Positions 9,362 through 19,172 of a stretch of DNA of 64,000 bases are shown in pieces; position 1 is the stretch's first letter; each line of letters begins with the position of its first letter. This DNA comes from Shouchella patagoniensis (lineage in GTDB: Bacteria; Bacillota; Bacilli; Bacillales; Bacillaceae_D), in contig NZ_KV917377.1 in assembly GCF_002019705.1 (NCBI RefSeq), positions 4,279,938 through 4,343,937 on the forward strand. The letters are read 5' to 3'. A program made the position numbers and the translations under genes. The notes under the pieces were generated by a model that saw nothing but the letters and a program-made list of their open reading frames with translations, was not told the DNA's origin and made no database searches.

Positions 9362-10600
9362 TTATTTAACCGTTTTATGAAATGTCGTAAACAATAATCC
9401 AAATAAGATAGCGGCGGATATAACAATGTTTATGCCAAATAATATACGAATACTAAAAAACTCTGCCCATAAGCCACCGGCGATAACCCCAAGCGGCATC
9501 GTTAGTTGCACGAGTGTTGCGACAGAACCAGCAACGCGTCCCAGCATTTGATTTGGTGTAACCTCTTGCCTGACTGCATGATAAATTACATTCGATATAC
9601 TTGTTGAAAAAGAAAATAAAGCAAGAGCAATCGCAATCATCCACCAAGAGGTAGCGAAAGCCAGGACGATAAAAGCGAGCACATCAAAGATGTTTGTATA
9701 GGTGTATATTTTTCCTCTTGGAAAGAGTGTTGTTATTTTTTTTACAATGAGCATTCCGAAAAGCCCGCCAACTGCCCCGATGCTTATGTAGGCGCCAACT
9801 TGCGCTTCCGTTGCTTGCAGCTGATCCACAGCGAAAAAGACTAACACGCCCATCGTTAAGCTGAAACCAAAGTTTTGAAAAAAGATGACGACCGTTGTTA
9901 CGCGAAGCAGTGCGTTGTTAAAAAGTTCTTGGAATCCTTCTTTGGCATCTTTCCAAAACGTGCTTTTTTCACGATTTTCGATCCCCTCTATTTTTAGAGA
10001 CGGAAGCAGTAAGACAAATAGAAGGGTTAGGGTGATAAAGCCAAGTTGTACAGCCATCGTTCCAGCAAAGCTTAAAGAAGCAAGTGTTAATCCAGCAAGC
10101 ATAGGTCCAATAAGACGGACAGAGGTTGACACGATGCCCAGTTTGGCATTTCCTTCGGTTAATTGGTCTTTATGTAAGACCTGTGGTAGTGCAGCATGCG
10201 CCGCGTTTGTATGTAAGAGACCGGACGTAGAAAAGAAAAATCCTAAGAAGTATAAGTGCCATAGCTGCACGTTCCCAGAAAACAAAAGTAAGGTTAAAAG
10301 AGCGATTGTGGTCCATTGCAAAACAGCCGCTGTAACAAGCGCTTTTTTGCGATTAATCCGGTCAACAAAAATGCCAGCAGCAACACCTAGAAGCCCACTT
10401 GCTAAAAATTCAATTAAACGCATGGTACTAATAAGAAATGCGCTTTGAGTTAAGTCATACATCAATAAGGGGATAATGATGATGTACATGTACAGCCCTA
10501 TGTTGCTTGTTGTGTTGCTCCCCAATAAGAGTAAAAAAGGTCGATTTTTCCAAAGCGAGCGTGAAGGCTCGATCGAAATTTTTGGTTCTCGATTCTCCAA
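9362..10600 (-). CDS. MFS transporter, multidrug/macrolide-efflux type
   Basis: A 412-residue protein with about twelve hydrophobic segments and the MFS loop motif VDRINRKKALV between helices 2 and 3. Overall it resembles the proton-driven drug exporters often annotated as MFS_3 / enterobactin-exporter or MefA-like. The start is TTG at 10600, behind GGGAGG with 7-nt spacing, rather than the ATG at 10615 that overlaps that site. Helix 1 begins near residue 21 after a polar N-terminus. No dedicated regulator adjoins it. Intact; substrate unknown. Confidence 0.85.
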   Translation of the reverse strand: MENREPKISIEPSRSLWKNRPFLLLLGSNTTSNIGLYMYIIIIPLLMYDLTQSAFLISTMRLIEFLASGLLGVAAGIFVDRINRKKALVTAAVLQWTTIALLTLLLFSGNVQLWHLYFLGFFFSTSGLLHTNAAHAALPQVLHKDQLTEGNAKLGIVSTSVRLIGPMLAGLTLASLSFAGTMAVQLGFITLTLLFVLLLPSLKIEGIENREKSTFWKDAKEGFQELFNNALLRVTTVVIFFQNFGFSLTMGVLVFFAVDQLQATEAQVGAYISIGAVGGLFGMLIVKKITTLFPRGKIYTYTNIFDVLAFIVLAFATSWWMIAIALALFSFSTSISNVIYHAVRQEVTPNQMLGRVAGSVATLVQLTMPLGVIAGGLWAEFFSIRILFGINIVISAAILFGLLFTTFHKTVK

Positions 10601-10925
10601 GTAAATTCCTCCCATCCATTTCTACTTTTACCTTGAAAGTGCATGATTCTTTCCTTTCAAACAGATAATCGTTTTTACTGAAATTTCTTAATAGTTAGCA
10701 TATATAAAACGATATACTTGAATGAAGCGTACGAAACAGTGAATTTTGTCTCTTGCAACAAAATGTAAATGAAACATTTTTATTATACGATATTTTCATA
10801 ACTTTAACGTAATTAAACTCGGTAAATTTATTGGGAAATATTTTAAATAGAAGATAGCGAAAGGAAAACCGCTGGCGCGAAGCTGCACCAGCGGTTATTT
10901 CTAATTTGAGGACGATTTAGGTAGT
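10601..10925. other. intergenic region between MFS and SDR genes
   Basis: It holds the MFS upstream region (AT-rich) and, at 10867-10896, the SDR terminator. No gene seen. Confidence 0.5.
10867..10896 (-). terminator. terminator of the SDR gene
   Basis: AACCGCTGG and CCAGCGGTT form a GC-rich stem around a 12-base loop; on the minus strand it is followed by TTTTCC. It lies 30 bases past the SDR stop. Confidence 0.7.
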
Positions 10926-11699
10926 CTATCTTTTAAACCCACCTTCAGAGTGAATGACTTGACCTGTAATCCACTCTGCCTCGTCACTTACTATTAATGT
11001 AATCGATCTTGCAACATTTTTTGGTTCACCTATTTTTCCAAAAGGAAACATCGGTTTTAATTGTTTTTTTAATTCATCGGACATCCAACCAGTATCAGTC
11101 GGTCCAGGGTTAATGGCATTGACTGTGATACCTAACGGGGCAACTTCCGCCGATAATGTAATGGTCAGTGCATCAATTGCTCCTTTTGTGGTCGCATATG
11201 CCAACTCCCCAGGCATAGGTCCTTGAAACTGACCAGACGTGAGATTAATGATTCTTCCCCCGGTTCCTTTCTTGAAGCTGTGAGCAAATGCAATACTTAG
11301 CATCGTTGTAGCACGCACATTTACTTGATAATGTTTATCTAATACTTCGGCAGTTAAATCAGAGAGTGAATGATTTGTGGAGTAGGCTGCATTATTAATT
11401 AAAATATCGGGGTGACCAAGTTGCTCCTGTACAGTCGTTAGAAGTTTAGTTGGTGCATCATACGTTGTTAAATCTAGCTCCATACAGGATACCTTTACGC
11501 CACACTGCATTAATTCTTCTTTTAGTTGGAATGGCTCATTTACATCAATGCTCCACGGCATGCTTTTATCATATTCCGTCCAATAGGTAAAAAAGATATG
11601 ATAACCCGTTTGAGCCAGCTCCCTACAAATAGCAGCGCCAATTCCTTTTAAACGGCTTGCACCGGTCACAATCGCAATTTTTTCATTTAAATGGTTCAT
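10926..11699 (-). CDS. SDR family NAD(P)-dependent oxidoreductase
   Basis: A 257-residue classical short-chain dehydrogenase: cofactor motif TGASRLKGIGAAIC (TGxxxGxG with a small insertion), DILINNAA (NNAG-like), catalytic Ser in NLTSGQ, Y-x3-K in YATTKGA, and the NPGPTDTGWM segment. The inserted WTEYDKSMPW loop after strand 2 is typical of a Bacillus subgroup annotated as 3-ketoacyl-ACP reductase-like. It oxidises or reduces a carbonyl with NAD(P)H; substrate unknown. The ATG follows GGAGGAATAAGAA. Monocistronic. Confidence 0.9.
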   Translation of the reverse strand: MNHLNEKIAIVTGASRLKGIGAAICRELAQTGYHIFFTYWTEYDKSMPWSIDVNEPFQLKEELMQCGVKVSCMELDLTTYDAPTKLLTTVQEQLGHPDILINNAAYSTNHSLSDLTAEVLDKHYQVNVRATTMLSIAFAHSFKKGTGGRIINLTSGQFQGPMPGELAYATTKGAIDALTITLSAEVAPLGITVNAINPGPTDTGWMSDELKKQLKPMFPFGKIGEPKNVARSITLIVSDEAEWITGQVIHSEGGFKR

Positions 11700-12026
11700 T
11701 TCTTATTCCTCCAAAATGAAGGGTGCATCCGTAAAACAACAGGAGATAGCGTTTCCCTTAGAATAAATGCCTTTTTAGTTAGGGAGTGTTGAGGAACGAA
11801 TGCAGTCCTCTAATGATTATAGATCGTCAAATAACCCTCGATGACGAGAGCAAAAAATGAGTTTATCTACTTTCTAATCATTACTGATTCATCCACATTG
11901 TATGGTTCAATTCCTTTCAATCTATCTCCGTTTTATTTAGTTTATTCCTAAATTTCGATTTTGTATAGTGATTGTTGGCCATTCGTTTTATAAAAGAAAC
12001 AGGGAATGGCCGATCAGCTCGCTTAT
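11700..12026. other. intergenic region, no gene recognised
   Basis: About 330 AT-rich bases between the SDR promoter and the AraC pseudogene. I see no coding stretch or element here. Confidence 0.4.
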
Positions 12027-12423
12027 TCATTTCGATAATTGCTTTCGCATTCGGCTAACATCTTCAATCGGTGGGAGTCCGAACATCCGAGAATACTCGC
12101 GACTAAAGTGAGGGGGCTTTCATAACCAACTTGGAAAGCGACATCTAAAGCGTCGTCTTCGTTGATCAATAAAAGACGACGAGCTTCCTGTAGTCGAAGT
12201 TGTTTTTGAAACTGGATCGGGCTCATTGCTGTTACTTCTTTGATGTCGGTGCAACGTAGCTACGCTCATCCGGGCGATGTCAGCTAATTCTTCTATACGG
12301 ATGGGGTTTTGATAGTGTGAGAGAATATGTTGGATCACAGGTAGAGCACTTGCCCGTTTCAAGTGAATGCTGCTTAATGATTTCTGCTAACGTTTGCTGT
12401 TTCGTAAAATGCTCTTCCGCCAT
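12027..12423 (-). pseudogene. AraC-family regulator, decayed
   Basis: Pieces of one AraC-type regulator lie in different frames: an N-terminal MAEEHFTKQQTLAEIIKQHS after GGAGGG, then [29 protein letters not shown] (first helix-turn-helix), then [19 protein letters not shown]...[10 protein letters not shown] (second helix-turn-helix), and finally [10 protein letters not shown]...RKQLSK in a third frame. The sensor domain of roughly 150 residues is missing and at least two frameshifts remain. It is divergent from the aldo/keto reductase gene, which it probably once controlled (AraC_N-type regulators often neighbour oxidoreductases). Confidence 0.85.
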
Positions 12424-12465
12424 TCTTTCTTTTCCCTCCTGACCGATGTTAAGAATAGTATATAG

Positions 12466-13419
<954 letters not shown>

Positions 13420-13465
13420 GCAATTCGATCAGCGGCATCCCGCTGTATTGAGTAATAGAGAAAAA

Positions 13466-13496
13466 AAGAACAGTGGAAGACCATTGTTCTTTTTTG
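13466..13496 (+). terminator. terminator after aldo/keto reductase
   Basis: AAGAACAGTGG and CCATTGTTCTT pair around AAGA with one G-U, followed by TTTTTT. Confidence 0.75.
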
Positions 13497-13698
13497 GGGT
13501 GGAGGATTTGTTCTTCACGCAAAGGGGTAGAACATACATATTGGTTCCAAGCATAGCTCCTCGTTTTATGTGCACAGAATAATCAAGATTGCTCTCTTAT
13601 TTAGAACAAAAAGCATGCTTATCTTAAGTTAAATTTATTCTTGACTTGAAGTGAACTCCAGGGAGTAAGATAAATTCAACCGTAAGAGAAGGGGGCTA

Positions 13699-14236
13699 AT
13701 GATGACAAAGGACATCTTTGAGAGAGATCGCTCAGGTGAAACGATCGCGCTAAATGATCCAGAATTCCCTAAAATGGCTAGTGCAATTGAACGTGCGCAA
13801 AAATTAATCGCAGAATTAAATACAGGGTACCACTCTGCTCTGGAAGTAAGGAGCCTTTTTAGTGAATTAACGGGGACTGAGGTAGATAAGACGTTTGAAC
13901 TTTTACCCCCTTTTTATACAGATTATGGTCAAAACATTCGAATCGGAAAGGGATCGAGGAGGAATTACGATCGAGGATAACGTGTTAATCGCTCCTAAGG
14001 TGAATCTCGTAACGACAAATCACCCGATTTCTCCATCTGAAAGAAGAGCAACAACCTCTAAACCGATCGTTATTAAAAAAGGGGCGTGGATAGGGGTTGC
14101 TGCTACTGTTATGCCGGGTATCACAATAGGAGAACATTCAATTGTATCTGCTGGTGCGGTAGTCACAAAAGATGTACCTAATCATGTAATTGTTGCTGGC
14201 GTACCAGCTAAGGTGATCAAGAAGATTGAAGCGTAA
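13699..14236 (+). pseudogene. maltose/galactoside O-acetyltransferase (maa-like), internal deletion with frameshift
   Basis: The N-terminal part (MMTKDIFERDRSGETIALNDPEFPKMASAIERAQKL, then FELLPPFYTDYGQNIRIGK) and the C-terminal left-handed beta-helix part (GGITIEDNVLIAPKVNLVTTNHP, GITIGEHSIVSAGAVVTKDVPNHVIVAGVPAKVI) belong to one hexapeptide-repeat sugar acetyltransferase. Between them, near 13950, about a dozen residues that normally include the catalytic His region (the N-x-F-I-N-H block) are missing, and the reading frame changes. The loss of the catalytic segment makes this a clear pseudogene. Confidence 0.85.
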
Positions 14237-14308
14237 AAACGTTGTCCAACCATTTCCAAAAAGGATTTAAGAAGTCATTATATTTTCGGTCATATAGGAG
14301 GAATTAAA

Positions 14309-15349
14309 TTGGTAAATGTAAAAGCTAGAGCAGTCGGTGGTCCGACAGAATCGTTTAAATCGACAGAAATAACGCGTAGAAATTTAGACAAACACGATGT
14401 TCTAATTGAAATCAAGTATGCAGGAATTTGTCATTCCGATATTCATGCAGCTCGTGGAGAATGGGGAGAGGTCCATTACCCACTAGTTCCTGGTCACGAA
14501 ATCGCTGGTATCGTAACGGAAGTAGGAGGTCAAGTAACAAAATTTAAAGTCGGTGATCGAGTAGGGGTGGGCTGCATGGTAGACTCATGTGGTCAGTGCA
14601 GTAGTTGTCAAGAAGGAGAAGAACAGTATTGTGAGGAAGGCAATGTCCCAACGTATGCAGGTATTGATAAGTATGGAGAACATACTCAAGGCGGATATTC
14701 CACTCATATTGTCGTAACCGACGGTTTTGTCGTGACAATTCCAGATAATATACCACTTGAGACTGCTGCTCCACTCCTTTGTGCAGGGATTACAACGTAT
14801 TCTCCATTAAAGAGATGGCAAGCCGAAAAAGGAAAAAAAGTTGCAGTTATTGGTTTAGGTGGGCTTGGTCATTTGGCAGTGAAAATTGCACATGCGATGA
14901 ATGCAGAGGTTACGGTACTCTCGCAAACATTAAAGAAAGAAGAAGACGGTATGAAGTTTGGAGCAAAGAATTACCATGCGACGAGTAATCCTGAAACCTT
15001 CAATAAACTGGCTAACTCGTTTGATTTAATTATAAATACCGTGAGTGCAAAATTAGATATGAACGCATATCTAAACATGTTAGCACTTAATGGGACTTTA
15101 GTGAATGTGGGGGCTCCAAGTGAGCCACTTGGAGTAAATGCACTAACGTTAATCGGTAAGCGACGTTCTTTTGCAGGATCGATGATCGGCGGAATTCAGG
15201 AAACACAAGACATGTTAGATTTCTGTTCTGAACACAATATTGTGCCAGAGATTGAATTGATTTCGGCTGACCGTATTGATGAAGCGTATGAACGGGTCTT
15301 ACATTCTGATGTAAGATACCGCTTTGTCATTGATAACAGTACAATTTAA
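14309..15349 (+). CDS. zinc-dependent NAD(P) alcohol dehydrogenase (cinnamyl-alcohol-dehydrogenase-like)
   Basis: A 346-residue medium-chain dehydrogenase: [15 protein letters not shown] with the catalytic-zinc Cys, [10 protein letters not shown], the structural-zinc cysteines [15 protein letters not shown], and [13 protein letters not shown] Rossmann motif. It reversibly oxidises alcohols to aldehydes in the cytoplasm; the subgroup (AdhA/YjgB/CAD-like) is usually NADPH-linked. The start is TTG at 14309 behind GGAGG, with 8-nt spacing. It is one of the few undamaged genes in the 11.9-17.6 kb decay zone and has its own terminator. Confidence 0.92.
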   Translation: MVNVKARAVGGPTESFKSTEITRRNLDKHDVLIEIKYAGICHSDIHAARGEWGEVHYPLVPGHEIAGIVTEVGGQVTKFKVGDRVGVGCMVDSCGQCSSCQEGEEQYCEEGNVPTYAGIDKYGEHTQGGYSTHIVVTDGFVVTIPDNIPLETAAPLLCAGITTYSPLKRWQAEKGKKVAVIGLGGLGHLAVKIAHAMNAEVTVLSQTLKKEEDGMKFGAKNYHATSNPETFNKLANSFDLIINTVSAKLDMNAYLNMLALNGTLVNVGAPSEPLGVNALTLIGKRRSFAGSMIGGIQETQDMLDFCSEHNIVPEIELISADRIDEAYERVLHSDVRYRFVIDNSTI

Positions 15350-15355
15350 ATTAAG

Positions 15356-15390
15356 AAAAGGCTAACTCATCACATTGAGTTGGCCTTTTT
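15356..15390 (+). terminator. terminator of the alcohol dehydrogenase
   Basis: AAAAGGC-T-AACTCA pairs with TGAGTT-G-GCCTTTT around a 6-base loop and ends in a T-run. Confidence 0.85.
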
Positions 15391-15391
15391 C

Positions 15392-15478
15392 ATGTCAGGA
15401 CTTGTTGCTCAACATGATTTAAAACCAGTACAAGCGGGAAAAGACAACTTTAACACGATTTGGGGGTGCACGAGATGA
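15392..15478 (+). CDS. possible 28-residue peptide, overlapping the next small ORF
   Basis: The ATG at 15392 opens a frame ending ...FNTIWGCTR. Its TGA overlaps the ATG of the following hydrophobic peptide (ATGA). The start lies in the terminator tail with no good ribosome site, so it may equally be a gene remnant. Not recognised. Confidence 0.25.
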   Translation: MSGLVAQHDLKPVQAGKDNFNTIWGCTR

Positions 15479-15558
15479 AACCATTAGGAATTGTTTTAAT
15501 TATAGTCATTACAGGCTTAGTTATTGGATCCATTTTAGGCGTACTTGGATTCTTTTAA
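15475..15558 (+). CDS. possible 27-residue single-helix membrane peptide
   Basis: MKPLGIVLIIV... is one uninterrupted hydrophobic helix of about 22 residues ending GVLGFF, preceded by GGGGGTG. It resembles the many tiny membrane peptides of Bacillaceae; no function can be assigned. From here to 15830 a helical frame at 15663 (MSLQKQVLATQQEMVKELKKL, TTG start) and a frame at 15602 behind AGGAGG are also open, but neither is convincing. Confidence 0.35.
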   Translation: MKPLGIVLIIVITGLVIGSILGVLGFF

Positions 15559-15833
15559 CGTCTTTGTAAAGAGGAGTCGTTTTTAATTTGGTAGGAGGAG
15601 AATGAGGGCTACAGAAACTACGGCAGGAATGCTCTTTTTCTACATAGTAAAGAGAGGAAGGTTTGAGCTTACAAAAGCAGGTTTTGGCTACCCAACAAGA
15701 GATGGTCAAAGAGCTAAAAAAGCTGAACATTAAAGATAACTGTGAAAGTGTGACCCCTTTGGAACTGGTCAGATGTAGGAGTGCCGTGCCCTCCTACAAG
15801 CAGCCTTGTAAAACTAGATTGTTACGTACCGAA

Positions 15834-15869
15834 GAAACAGCGATGCCTCTATCTAGGCATCGCTGTTTC
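15834..15869. terminator. 14-bp GC-rich hairpin before the NmrA remnant
   Basis: GAAACAGCGATGCC and its exact complement surround an 8-base loop. It lies 12 bases past the NmrA-like stop on the minus strand and could serve both strands. Confidence 0.65.
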
Positions 15870-15880
15870 AAGTCCTATTT

Positions 15881-16347
15881 TTAACAAAATTGATTTTTGT
15901 TTTCTTCTGCCCATTCTCTAAAGGACTTAGCGGGTCTGTTTGTTATTTCTTCAATAGTTGGTAAAACCGTATACACTTCTTTAGAAGGGTTTTTACCCAT
16001 TTCAATAATAAAATAGTTAATGAAATCTTCATCGTACCCTTTGGCTTTCCATTCATTTAAATCTTCCTCACACCTGCACTTTTTGCCATATTTATTATTT
16101 CTTTATTTGCTATAAACATCTCTTCAGTTTGTTCACTTTGCGTTAAAATGAATAACCCTTCGACATGTTCTAAATGAGGGTGTAGTGTTTTTGGTTTATT
16201 TAAATCGCCGACAACATAGTGAACGCCTCTTAATCTAGGTGTGTTCTCATTCCTCGTTAATGCTTTCACACCTAGCCCTTTTGCGTTTAACCTTTCGACC
16301 ACCTGGCTCCCAACTGTCCCTGTGGCACCTGTGACTAAAATGCTCAT
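15881..16347 (-). pseudogene. NmrA-family NAD(P)-binding protein, large internal deletion
   Basis: The start ATG (16347, behind AGGAG) opens MSILVTGATGTVGSQVVERLNAKGLGVKAL, the Rossmann GxxGxxG of NmrA/azoreductase-type atypical SDRs. It runs to SAGVRKI, where a stop follows. Directly after, in another frame, comes the family's C-terminus (EEDLNEWKAKGYDEDFINYF ... LPTIEEITNRPAKSFREWA). About 120 central residues and the reading frame are lost at one junction near 16065. This is a deletion, not a point error. Confidence 0.85.
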
Positions 16348-16356
16348 TTCCAACAC

Positions 16357-16645
16357 TCCTGTTCGATTTTACGTATAACGACGTGGTCATCATCTCTTTC
16401 TATGGTTACACTAAGGTGTGGTGTAACCCTATAGTCAAGGAGAATATATGGACACTCAATGGCAGCAGCGTCTAACGACAGGACGATTTGCAAAATGATG
16501 AATGGAAGTAAAGATACTCTATGGTCAGAAGGCAAGTATTAATCGCTTTTCATAAATAGGCTATTCTAAAATAAAAGATACATATGAAAGGTTATGTAAG
16601 TTCAAAAATAAAAAACGTAAAAACGGGTATGTCTCTATCTTGTAA
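16357..16645. other. intergenic stretch without recognised genes
   Basis: Moderately AT-rich, upstream of the NmrA remnant. It contains only short frames without ribosome sites. A CAA/TTG-rich portion could be decayed coding DNA, but I cannot identify it. Confidence 0.35.
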
Positions 16646-16689
16646 AGAAAGAAAAGTTGTTCCCTAATTAGGAAACAACTTTTCTTTCT
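16646..16689 (-). terminator. terminator of the lipase pseudogene
   Basis: AGAAAGAAAAGTTGTTCC pairs with GG-A-AACAACTTTTCTTTCT (one bulged A). It lies directly after the lipase stop at 16697. Confidence 0.75.
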
Positions 16690-16696
16690 CATTCAT

Positions 16697-17307
16697 TTAG
16701 CTCTCTAGCGCTTCAATAATGAGATTTTGTACCCGGTTGTTTGTTAATAGAAGAAGATGCGTAACCTCGGTCACATGAATATTGTTCGCGCCACTGATGC
16801 GTGAGAGACTATTTGCGACGATAAGGTCAGAGCTGCTATAAATTGAAGTGAAATCAACACCATTCGGAACTGAGCTCGCTCCTAGACGGTTAGCCCCTCC
16901 AAGCGTATAACCTTATCAACCTTTTCGACTCCATTAAGTTGAGTCAGATATCGCAATGTATTGGACCCACCCATGCTATGAGCGATGATATTCACCTCAT
17001 CAACATCATATTGGCTAAGCACATCATCAATAAATTCACTTAATTGTCTGGAATTTCTTAAATTATTGCCTGAACGATCATCAAAATCAATTGCATGTAA
17101 GTCAGATCGGTCATACCCAACACTTCTTAATTTACGTTCAATGCTATTAAAATTATACCCAGCCCCGCCAATTCCGTGAACGAGCACAACTGGCTTATCG
17201 AAATCAATCGATGACGTTTCGTAAGCATGAACTTCAGATGTAAAAAAGCCACTTCCTACAAGAGTGAAGAGTATAAAACTTAAGAACGCAAGACGAATTG
17301 CTTTCAT
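16697..17307 (-). pseudogene. secreted lipase (B. subtilis LipA/EstA type), frameshifted
   Basis: A signal peptide (MKAIRLAFLSFILFTLVGSGFFTSEVHAYE) precedes VVLVHGIGGAGYNF (oxyanion), the elbow AHSMGGSNTLRYL (AxSxG as in B. subtilis LipA) and, after a one-base loss near 16890, RLGGANRLGASSVPNG, an acid-region YSSSDLIV, and the His segment HVTEVTHLLLL. Joined, about 200 residues match a minimal alpha/beta lipase exported by Sec. Only one indel separates the halves, so a sequencing error or a recent mutation are both possible. Confidence 0.85.
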
Positions 17308-17344
17308 TAAACCCCTCCTAAAACTTTAGTGATCGTGCAGTTTA

Positions 17345-18291
17345 AGACTAGCATTCATCGGTTGCCAAACTGCTCAAGAAGCAAATGAGTCTTCGAACGA
17401 GAAACCAATTGAAGAAAATGAATTAGAAAAAGAGAACGATCATTCAAATGGTACAGCGATGCAAGTGAAGAAACAACAGCTTATGAAGAGGAGGGAGCGC
17501 CTCGTTCTTTTCTACTTGCTGCGCAGTATATCCAAGTTGAAACAGAAGATCAAGTTGAGTTTACGGCAGCATTTTCATTTGAGCGTTTCGAGGAGGAGCT
17601 CTCGATGAATGAAAGTTTAACAAGGTCTCTCATAGAGGCTGATCTCTCGGAACAGGACATTCTAGATACATACGTCGACATTGAGGTTGAAGGATCAGAA
17701 CTTCATTTGTACTTTAATGAAGACGATAACAATTTAGCTGCGACATCTGCGCAATCAAGAATGTTTTTTGACTCCCTCTTTGCGATTAGCGATATGTTTG
17801 GAATGAGTGAAGTCTTTTTTTATAATCCCGATGGGGACATAGGCATCACTGTGGCAGAAAGGTTAATTGATGAACCTGCATCTGTCGCTGAAGAGAGGGA
17901 ACTTACCAGTGGTTACTATACGACTTATAATGAAGAGTTAGAAGAAACATTGTTTATCCCTAGTGCAAAGGTAGATGAACCAGTGGCAGATGAGAACGAT
18001 GAGCCTCTATCGTTTCAAGCAACAATTGAAACGATGAAGACAATTGACGGGGGAAGTGGGGGACATTCTGTAGCAATCGTTGAAGGAATTGAAGTAAAGG
18101 GAGCTACTTTTGAGAATGGTATCGCCACGGTTCATTATACCGTTAATGAAGAGGAGGTCTCGGAAGAAGATCAAATCGTTTTTGAACGGGCTATGCAGTT
18201 AACGGCACTCGATTTCCATGCTCAAGAGCTTCATTTGATTAATGAAACGAAGAACGTAAAAGCGATTTATCCGTTGTTGATTGATCGATAA
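17345..18291 (+). pseudogene. lipoprotein, possibly GerMN-like, 5'-truncated and frameshifted
   Basis: A lipobox LAFIGC near 17355 lies in a frame whose start and upper signal peptide are missing (a TGA precedes it). After the acidic linker the frame shifts near 17450 into YSDASEETTAYEEE...RSFLLAAQYIQVETEDQVEF and then runs intact from 17605 through 228 further residues to 18291. Two similar alpha/beta repeats (around ELHLYFNEDDNN and GIATVHYTVNEEEV...FERAMQLTALDF) recall GerMN-type domains, but this is a weak match. The ATG at 17605 has a GGAGG just upstream and could give a truncated cytoplasmic product. Confidence 0.6.
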
Positions 18292-18374
18292 AACAAACGG
18301 AAAATGATGAACATTGATGTTCGTTCCGAGGATTTGTTTGATACAGATCTTTAATCTTCCTAAATGTAAGCTCG

Positions 18375-18408
18375 AAAACAACCACATTGGAGTAGCTGTG
18401 GTTGTTTT
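18375..18408 (+). terminator. terminator after the lipoprotein
   Basis: AAAACAACCACA and TGTGGTTGTTTT flank a 10-base loop. The same arms recur in the terminator after helD. Confidence 0.8.
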
Positions 18409-18628
18409 GCTTGTTTACCAGTCATGATCAAGATAAAAGTAAAACAAATAAATGCATAGAAAGTCGAAAAATATAATTGAACGAGTATATTGATTAAACA
18501 AATTTCCGTGATAATCTAAATCTATACTTAGACGCTCTTACTTCCATGTAAATACTCATCATTCTAAGTAATTCATGTTGTATGACTTTTTCCTTTTTCA
18601 TTTGATAACAATTGGAGGCATAAAAAAA
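18409..18628. promoter_or_regulatory. upstream region of the small membrane-peptide pair
   Basis: AT-rich region with a candidate sigma-A promoter TTGATT - 16 nt - TAATCT near 18492-18520 ahead of an unusually long leader. No other gene seen. Confidence 0.3.
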
Positions 18629-18742
18629 ATGGGGAGAAATACGTCTAAACGGTGGTTAGGTGTGTGTTCTGTTGTTTTATTAGTAGTTGTTAGTTTGTTG
18701 GTGTGGTCGGTTGTAGTAGGAGGGTTTCTAATTGGGGAGTGA
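18629..18742 (+). CDS. 37-residue single-helix membrane peptide
   Basis: MGRNTSKRWLGV is a basic N-terminus followed by a roughly 20-residue hydrophobic helix and a Gly-rich end (VVGGFLIGE). A GGAGG lies 10 nt before the ATG. Its TGA overlaps the GTG of the next gene (GTGA), indicating translational coupling. Not recognised. Size, charge and pairing would fit a small toxin/bacteriocin, or simply a small membrane protein. Confidence 0.5.
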   Translation: MGRNTSKRWLGVCSVVLLVVVSLLVWSVVVGGFLIGE

Positions 18743-18921
18743 ACGCACATCAGCTAGTAAACCATAGATTGGTTAGTCACAACAAGCTCGAAAACAAGAT
18801 GAAAGGGGCATCAACGCCGTTGAATACAATCATCTTAGCAAGTGTGTTGGTAGTGATTCCTTTGGTTACCATTGTGGCCATTGTGGCTGTTCTTAAGATT
18901 CTTAAAAAGAAGTCCGCCTAA
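18739..18921 (+). CDS. 60-residue membrane peptide coupled to the previous one
   Basis: The GTG start at 18739 sits in the GTGA overlap with the upstream stop and has no ribosome site of its own other than the GGGGAG inside that gene. The protein has a polar His/Asn-rich N-terminal half, then one long hydrophobic helix (TIILASVLVVIPLVTIVAIVAVL) and a KILKKKSA basic tail. Not recognised. The strong terminator after it makes the two peptides a compact operon. Confidence 0.5.
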   Translation: MNAHQLVNHRLVSHNKLENKMKGASTPLNTIILASVLVVIPLVTIVAIVAVLKILKKKSA

Positions 18922-18937
18922 ATAAACTGTTGTATGA

Positions 18938-18979
18938 AAAAAGTCGCATCCACGCTCTAGGCGTGAACTGCGACTTTTT
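18938..18979 (+). terminator. terminator of the peptide operon
   Basis: AAAAAGTCGCA and TGCGACTTTTT enclose an inner CACGC/GCGTG hairpin. Confidence 0.85.
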
Positions 18980-19172
18980 AATATCTTTATATAAGAATAA
19001 TCTGAATAAAAAAGACTCGAGAAAATTTATTGTTCAAAAGTGGATTCTGTGATAAATTAAGAAAGATGCACGTTACCTATATGTCATGTACACACTATTC
19101 CTATAATAAGTATACGATACTGGTGGTGCGTGAGTCAACCTTTTTATAATTTTTTTTGAAGGAGTGCTTGCT

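Noticed and set aside
15602-15884. two small overlapping frames (15602 and 15663)
   Set aside because: One has too short a ribosome-site spacing, the other runs through a terminator hairpin; neither shows family similarity, so they are only mentioned with the neighbouring peptide.
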